From positions 1 to 34,182 of IMG/VR virus record IMGVR_UViG_3300032087_002643: a stretch of 34,182 bases of DNA; one strand, written 5' to 3'. The stretch's first letter is position 1. Each line of letters opens with the position of its first letter. The notes under the pieces are model-generated. The model made no database searches and was not told where the DNA came from. It saw only the letters and a program-made list of their open reading frames with translations. The position numbers were made by a program, and so were the translations under genes. Of the stretch, positions 30,642 through 34,182 are shown piece by piece. Origin of the DNA: a virus.

Positions 30642-31928
30642 CTAAAGCTGAAACGGATTGTAATCGTTGACTGCCATTTGTTGCGGAGGTTTGACCATCC
30701 TTTGTTTATTTTCCAGCCCAATAGCCAAATACCTAAACGAATCCGCTGCATGGCTCGTGAAATCATGGCGCGGGTGGTCTCTAAATATTTTTTTGCGTTC
30801 ATCCCATTCCTGCCTGTATTGCCTTAACATTTCCAAGCCTTCGGCACACTTGTCGCGGTCGAAGTAGCATTTGGGTATTAACATCCTTGCCGCGTTTATT
30901 CCATCGGCTACCTTCATCCTAGGTATAACACGAAACTTGATTCCAAGCGAGTAGGCAGTTTCCAACCTACTTTTACCGGAGCCAAGCTCCCTCACCTCAA
31001 TGTCGTGCGGTGCCAAGTGGTCGCCGTAGCTGTAATCCTTTTTGTTCAAAACATCGGCGTAGTGATTTAGCCCCACGCCACTACTCTCATAATAATCAAT
31101 AACATTTACTGCGCCGCCGGGAAAGGTCTGCGCAAACCAGATGGATGTGGCATCATTAACGCCCAAGTCCCAAGCCGTATGCACAGGAAGCGATGGGTCA
31201 TAGGGAACGCGGCTAACACGGCCTTGGTCGTCAGCATCCGCCAGCAGCTTGCCGTAATATGCGCCAATAATAGCGGCAGTAAAGGAACACTCATATTCCT
31301 GCTCATACTGCTCCGGGGTCATCTGTGCCTTGGCAGCGTCTAGCTCCCCGTCCTTCACAATCCCCGTTTCACTAGCCCGGCAAACCTTGTAATACCAGTC
31401 TTTGGAGCCTTCTTCAATCTGTGATTTAGCAGTCTCCAGCATTTCAAAAAAATGGTTGTGACCGGCAGGCGTGCCCAAAAAAGAAGCCCGCCCCTCCCTG
31501 TCAGAAAGCGCAGGTCGGACAACCTCCCCCCACACCCTTGGGTTTTGCATGCCAAACTCGTCAAAAATACACTCATCCAAATAAATCCCCCTCAAAGCAT
31601 CGGGGTTTTCAGCTGACAAGAGCATAATCCTACCGCCATTAGGAAAGTCTGCACGCAGTTCCGTCTCGTTAAAAGTAACGCCAGGAATGACCCCGGCGTA
31701 ATATTTAACATAATCCCAAGCAATCCTCTTAGCCTGGGCAAAGGTAGGAGCAACAAAAGCCGTGCGCGGCCTAGGCAGCGGACATGTCAGCGTAGTCTTT
31801 ATTAACTGATTAACAGCCCATACGGTCTTTCCAAAGCGTCTGTGCATCACAAGCACATTCCAACGCTTTAGGTCTGCGTGCATCTCTTTCTGCAACAGAC
31901 GGGGCTTGTATGGGATTTTTACATCCAT
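30642..31928 (-). CDS. Terminase large subunit (TerL)
   Basis: A 428-residue packaging motor. The ATPase half has HRRFGKT (29-35), a Walker A of the R-x-FGKT kind, and GIYLDECIFDEFG (114-126), Walker B with catalytic Glu. The nuclease half has HTAWDLGVNDATS (Asp254) and, near the end, RHDFTSHAADSFRYL. It translocates DNA into the procapsid through the portal and cuts it at the end. ATG 31928 is preferred, with AGGAA before it; the longer frame extends into the previous gene. Confidence 0.93.
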   Translation of the reverse strand: MDVKIPYKPRLLQKEMHADLKRWNVLVMHRRFGKTVWAVNQLIKTTLTCPLPRPRTAFVAPTFAQAKRIAWDYVKYYAGVIPGVTFNETELRADFPNGGRIMLLSAENPDALRGIYLDECIFDEFGMQNPRVWGEVVRPALSDREGRASFLGTPAGHNHFFEMLETAKSQIEEGSKDWYYKVCRASETGIVKDGELDAAKAQMTPEQYEQEYECSFTAAIIGAYYGKLLADADDQGRVSRVPYDPSLPVHTAWDLGVNDATSIWFAQTFPGGAVNVIDYYESSGVGLNHYADVLNKKDYSYGDHLAPHDIEVRELGSGKSRLETAYSLGIKFRVIPRMKVADGINAARMLIPKCYFDRDKCAEGLEMLRQYRQEWDERKKIFRDHPRHDFTSHAADSFRYLAIGLENKQRMVKPPQQMAVNDYNPFQL

Positions 31929-31929
31929 T

Positions 31930-32154
31930 CTAAACTTCCTTTTTCGCAGTCCCGCATACGCCGGTAACAACAGGGCTCTTGTCTGGATGTCGTATAACTA
32001 GCTGCCTCATTACCCAATCAACCTTCTCCTGCACCGCTACCCGGCACTCAGCCTTTGTCTCAAAAGCAGGTGCGCTCTGCATAGCGTAGCATCTGTTAAT
32101 CGGTAAACCACTCACATCAGCAGCAATACAAAATACAACAATCCATTCAAACAT
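31930..32154 (-). CDS. Small secreted-type Cys protein between terminase subunits, 74 aa
   Basis: A 74-residue protein with a hydrophobic start (MFEWIVVFCIAADVSG) and Cys residues including INRCYAMQ, FETKAECRVA and VVTGVCG. It looks like a small exported or membrane-anchored product with disulfide potential. Its place between terL and terS is unexpected. It resembles the protein at 9292 in plan. The next gene, terL, starts two bases after its stop. Confidence 0.65.
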   Translation of the reverse strand: MFEWIVVFCIAADVSGLPINRCYAMQSAPAFETKAECRVAVQEKVDWVMRQLVIRHPDKSPVVTGVCGTAKKEV

Positions 32155-32163
32155 GCCGGTCTC

Positions 32164-32382
32164 CTATTCCAGCTGACGGTAACTCTGCCAGATTTCTTTC
32201 TGCGTCTTCCCCACTTCATCAGCCTTCTGCTTGCTACGCCCGTTTATGTCCCGTGCGTCAATCTCCTCAACTAGAATATACCGGAATACCTTACCGCCAT
32301 CCTTAAACTGGAAATGCAGCATAAAAGGTGGTTCCTCATAGTGCCTGCCAAAGTTCTGCGGGTCAAAGTCAGCAATCGTCAT
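32164..32382 (-). CDS. Hypothetical protein, 72 aa
   Basis: A 72-residue protein, MTIADFDPQNFGRHYEEPPF then MLHFQFKDGGKVFRYILVEE. A beta-rich core and helical end are likely. ATG 32382 overlaps the terminase small subunit stop (TAATG). I do not recognise it. Its place in the packaging operon suggests an accessory role, by context only. Confidence 0.7.
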   Translation of the reverse strand: MTIADFDPQNFGRHYEEPPFMLHFQFKDGGKVFRYILVEEIDARDINGRSKQKADEVGKTQKEIWQSYRQLE

Positions 32383-32759
32383 TAATCTGTTTCCCACAGA
32401 ATACGAACAGTCCCGTCACTGACCTCAACGCCAGCCCGGTTCTTCTGGTCTCCAAAACGCTCTGGTATAATCTTCTGCACACGCCAGCGCACATGATGAG
32501 CATAATCGCGCAGGATGTTCGGGTCATACTTCTTACGGCCATGCAGCGCATCGCCGTAAAGCTCGTCAAGCTCCTCCAATGCCTTCTCCGCTGCCCGCGC
32601 TTGCGCGCCACGGATTGCGGACTCTAACTCCACATCAGTGTTCATGCGCTTGTATAAGCCAGCACGGGAAATGCCAACGGACTTGCAACAGTGAACGAGG
32701 CTATGCCCGTCTTGGAGCATCTCGATGATTTGGTTGGTTCGGTCTTTGGTTATTTTCAT
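32382..32759 (-). CDS. Terminase small subunit (TerS)
   Basis: A 125-residue protein. The N-terminal MKITKDRTNQIIEMLQDGHS and VHCCKSVGISRAGLYKRM (about 22-39) form a helix-turn-helix like those of TerS that bind pac or cos DNA. A middle helix (AAEKALEELDELYGDALHGR) should form the ring, and the tail GVEVSDGTVRILWETD would touch TerL. ATG 32759 begins at the domain start. No good ribosome site is seen; a long structured leader precedes it. It is the first gene of the 26-kb late block. Confidence 0.85.
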   Translation of the reverse strand: MKITKDRTNQIIEMLQDGHSLVHCCKSVGISRAGLYKRMNTDVELESAIRGAQARAAEKALEELDELYGDALHGRKKYDPNILRDYAHHVRWRVQKIIPERFGDQKNRAGVEVSDGTVRILWETD

Positions 32760-32795
32760 TGTGTGTGTAGAACAGCCTATTAACATACATAAATG

Positions 32796-32837
32796 ACGCA
32801 CCGTGCGTGCGGGGGTGCCGGTCGCAAACAGACCCCC
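32796..32837 (-). other. Stem-loops in the terS leader
   Basis: ACGCA-ccg-TGCGT (32796-32808) and GGGGGT (32811-32816) with ACCCCC (32832-32837, from a run of seven C). Both lie between the candidate late promoter and the terS start. Possible roles: RNA structure in the late leader or part of a packaging site. Confidence 0.5.
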
Positions 32838-32859
32838 CCTCTGCCTGCCAGCTCTGACC

Positions 32860-32894
32860 GTTGCAAATCTGCCACAGTGTGACAAGTTTGCAAC
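32860..32894. repeat. 35-bp imperfect palindrome upstream of terS
   Basis: GTTGCAAA (32860-32867) and TTTGCAAC (32887-32894) are perfect inverted repeats, centred on CACA-G-TGTG (32873-32881 region), so the whole 35 bases form a dyad about position 32877. The size and symmetry suit a dimeric DNA-binding protein such as the XRE protein or TerS. No other copy was noticed in the window. Confidence 0.7.
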
Positions 32895-32923
32895 ATTGTC
32901 TGGCCAGCTGGGCTCTTGTCTCT

Positions 32924-32951
32924 ATATTACATTGTCGCGCGGGATTGTCTA
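32924..32951 (-). promoter_or_regulatory. Candidate late promoter for the terS operon
   Basis: On the - strand, TAGACA (32951-32946), 16-base spacer, TAATAT (32929-32924). The -10 box is a good fit to host sigma70, and it lies about 165 bases upstream of terS with the 35-bp palindrome some 30 bases downstream, a place where a repressor could block transcription. No other comparable box was found in the gap. Confidence 0.4.
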
Positions 32952-32963
32952 CTTTCAGAGTAT

Positions 32964-33110
32964 ACAAACACAAAAAACCACCCCAAAACATCACAACACC
33001 AAAACACCACAACGCCAGGCACAACACCTGGCACAGAAAAAACTTTCCTTTGTTTTCAATGCCTTTGCATTGCCTTTGCATTTTTTTTCACATTTCTCAC
33101 ATTTTACCCT
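32964..33110. other. Nearly G-free + strand tract with hairpin and tandem repeat
   Basis: Bases 32964-33013 contain only A and C except for one T. A hairpin GCCAGG/CCTGGC (33014-33019/33027-33032) follows, then a T/C-rich part with a tandem repeat of GCCTTTGCATT (33061-33071, 33072-33082). No gene is supported here. This is the main non-coding stretch of the genome (32760-33188). Strand-asymmetric, G-poor DNA beside terS could be an origin, a Rho-use site on + strand transcripts, or a packaging site. Confidence 0.6.
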
Positions 33111-33149
33111 TGACTATGTGCAAAGCTTGCCCCACATTCATAAACACAG

Positions 33150-33164
33150 GGGCAATGCTTGCCC
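33150..33164 (+). other. Leader stem-loop GGGCA-N5-TGCCC (copy 2)
   Basis: GGGCA (33150-33154), loop ATGCT, TGCCC (33160-33164). It shares GGGGCAATG-N2-TGCCC with the leader at 233-248 and stands at a similar distance (25 bases) from the next ATG. Confidence 0.5.
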
Positions 33165-33188
33165 ATAACACAGAAGGGAACAGAGACA

Positions 33189-33410
33189 ATGGAAAACTTA
33201 AGCAAACAAAAGATGCAGCAAATTGAAGACGCCTTTTCTTGGTATGGCGATTTTAAAGAATCCCTGCATCATAGTGATGACTTTGATGACATTCTTTTCA
33301 ATGCCCATGTCTGCCTAGATTATGCAGAACAAGCAGGGATTGACCATTGCCTGCCTGCAAAAGTCAAAGAAGCGGCGGCTATGTGGCGCAAACAATTTCG
33401 GGCAGCTTAA
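33189..33410 (+). CDS. Hypothetical early protein, 73 aa
   Basis: A 73-residue acidic helical protein: MENLSKQKMQQIEDAFSWYG then DDFDDILFNAHVCLDYAEQA and AAAMWRKQFRAA. I do not recognise it. It is the first gene of the + strand early block. The ATG at 33189 follows GAAGGGAAC at about 12 bases, slightly long; the start at 33159 would lie inside the leader hairpin. Its stop is within the loop of the next stem-loop. Confidence 0.75.
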   Translation: MENLSKQKMQQIEDAFSWYGDFKESLHHSDDFDDILFNAHVCLDYAEQAGIDHCLPAKVKEAAAMWRKQFRAA

Positions 33411-33419
33411 CGGCTGCCC
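33400..33419 (+). other. Stem-loop spanning a stop codon
   Basis: GGGCAGC (33400-33406) pairs with GCTGCCC (33413-33419), loop TTAACG containing the stop of the upstream gene. No T-tract follows. It lies 20 bases before the peptidase-like ATG, so it may insulate or modulate its translation. Confidence 0.55.
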
Positions 33420-33438
33420 ACCACTGGAGGGACGGAAC

Positions 33439-33996
33439 ATGGATTTTTTACAGCTACCTAATGACAACCGGCGCGGCCCTAATTGCGGAGTCACTGCAAT
33501 CGCAGCCGCAACCGGCCAGCCATTCAATCGCGTCTGGAGCCTGTGCGCTGCCGGTGCAATGACATTCACCCGCCGGAAGCGATTCAGAGGCGGAACAGTC
33601 CACCCGCAGCGGGTGCAGGTGCTGGAAAAGCTGGGCGCAGATTTTGACGAATTGCAATTTCCTAAAATGAACCTGCAAAAATTTGGCGACTACTTCGCAG
33701 ATGAGGGAGTGACCTACATGGTAACGACAACCAGCCATGTTCAGCTTCTGCACAGGCGGGATGGTGAAATTTGGATTTTAGACCAGCAGGGCATAAAGCC
33801 GATTAACGAATACTGGGGCCGGAAAAAGTTTATTTCTAAGCCGGTGATTCGCATAAACGCCAAGCCGCAGCCGGAGCAGCCGCAGCAGCGGCCCGCAGCG
33901 AAGCCAGCTGGCCCAGCCCCGACAACCCTATTTCCGGCGTTATTCCGGGAGACCGCGCCGCATACAGCGGCAGCAACCCAGCTTAATCTTTTTTAG
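33439..33996 (+). CDS. Cysteine-peptidase-like protein with C-terminal QLNLF clamp-type motif
   Basis: A 185-residue protein. GPNCGVTAIAAATG places a Cys at residue 16 in a setting like papain/C39-type cysteine peptidases (Cys at the start of a helix); TTTSHVQLL gives His100 and EIWILDQQG gives Asp115, completing a possible Cys-His-Asp set. From about residue 142 is a Pro/Gln-rich flexible tail ending in QLNLF, which fits the QLxLF pentapeptide used to bind the bacterial sliding clamp. GGAGG stands nine bases before ATG 33439. Phage peptidase-like proteins of this type may act on host proteins; no substrate is evident. Confidence 0.7.
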   Translation: MDFLQLPNDNRRGPNCGVTAIAAATGQPFNRVWSLCAAGAMTFTRRKRFRGGTVHPQRVQVLEKLGADFDELQFPKMNLQKFGDYFADEGVTYMVTTTSHVQLLHRRDGEIWILDQQGIKPINEYWGRKKFISKPVIRINAKPQPEQPQQRPAAKPAGPAPTTLFPALFRETAPHTAAATQLNLF

Positions 33997-34004
33997 GAGG
34001 AAAA

Positions 34005-34182
34005 GACCATGAACAAAGACACAGACCGTTACCTGTCCATCCATTGCTGGCTTGTGCAGCGTTACCAGAAGACAGACCGCAACGGCCGCAAATGGCTGGA
34101 CCAATACCGGGGCGGCAAGCCGACAAAATATAAGCGGCTAGAAAAGGCGTTTTTTAATCGCTATATGGCGCGCTGGATGGCA
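34005..34182. repeat. Right copy of imperfect 178-bp terminal direct repeat
   Basis: Aligns to 1-178 with 19 mismatches, ungapped. It begins eight bases after the AGGAGG that follows the peptidase stop. See the left copy. Confidence 0.85.
34009..34182 (+). CDS. Second copy of the basic 60-aa protein, cut by the window end
   Basis: Fifty-eight codons of a gene 93 percent identical in protein to the one at 5-187; the last two codons and stop lie beyond the window. AGGAGG (33995-34000) precedes the ATG by eight bases. Differences to the left copy: R9L, R21K, R46K, M54A. It is either the same gene read from a second strain at the overlap of a circular assembly, or a true paralogue. Confidence 0.8.
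   Translation, partial: MNKDTDRYLSIHCWLVQRYQKTDRNGRKWLDQYRGGKPTKYKRLEKAFFNRYMARWMA

Noticed and set aside
32803-33226. Two + strand frames over the terS leader and control region
   Set aside because: They cross palindromes and the G-free tract, have low-complexity translations, and lack ribosome sites.

Overview
This window reads as an essentially complete genome of a short-tailed, double-stranded DNA bacteriophage (podovirus morphology) of about 34 kb. The virion genes follow the T7-type order (terminase, head-tail connector portal, scaffold, capsid, tubular tail proteins A and B, internal virion proteins, T7-type fibre N-termini). There is no integrase, no phage RNA polymerase, no DNA polymerase, no primase/helicase and no tRNA gene. 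G+C looks near one half by eye. Many small genes (2OG-Fe(II) oxygenase, collagen-like fibre, tandem GDLA-ending tail proteins, small basic proteins) resemble those of marine phages of Alphaproteobacteria and similar hosts. Size and content recall the polymerase-poor HTVC010P-like marine podoviruses, but the higher G+C argues against a SAR11 host. The host is an inference.

Layout. The last 178 bases (34005-34182) repeat the first 178 (1-178) with 19 substitutions and no gaps, so the molecule is probably circular or circularly permuted, and the + strand block from 33189 to the right end continues into position 1. Block A (33189-34182 and 1-2399, + strand) is an early region: a cysteine-peptidase-like protein with a C-terminal sliding-clamp-type motif, an XRE-type DNA-binding protein, a minimal cytosine methyltransferase and several small unknown proteins, separated by GC-rich stem-loops. 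Positions 2400-2655 hold an AT-rich cluster of palindromes and two candidate terminators. Block B (2656-3382 on -, 3424-6719 on +) is the DNA metabolism block: a PD-(D/E)XK resolvase-like nuclease, a CxxCxGxG zinc protein, a RecB/Cas4-like exonuclease, a single-strand annealing protein and an SSB-like protein ending in DDDIPF, plus small proteins including two paralogues. Block C (6720-32759, all on -) is the late region, read right to left: terminase, portal, scaffold, capsid, tail tube and nozzle, internal virion proteins, fibres, a small membrane/lysis cluster, endolysin and three very basic small proteins. Positions 32760-33188 are the divergent control region between late and early genes, with nested inverted repeats, a candidate late promoter and a nearly G-free tract.

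How it may work. With no polymerase of its own, the phage must use the host replisome. Two of its proteins end in short motifs that host replication factors recognise: an SSB-type acidic tip (DDDIPF) and a beta-clamp-type pentapeptide (QLNLF). Together with the exonuclease, annealing protein and resolvase this suggests recombination-dependent replication on borrowed host machinery. This is the most interesting testable idea in the window.
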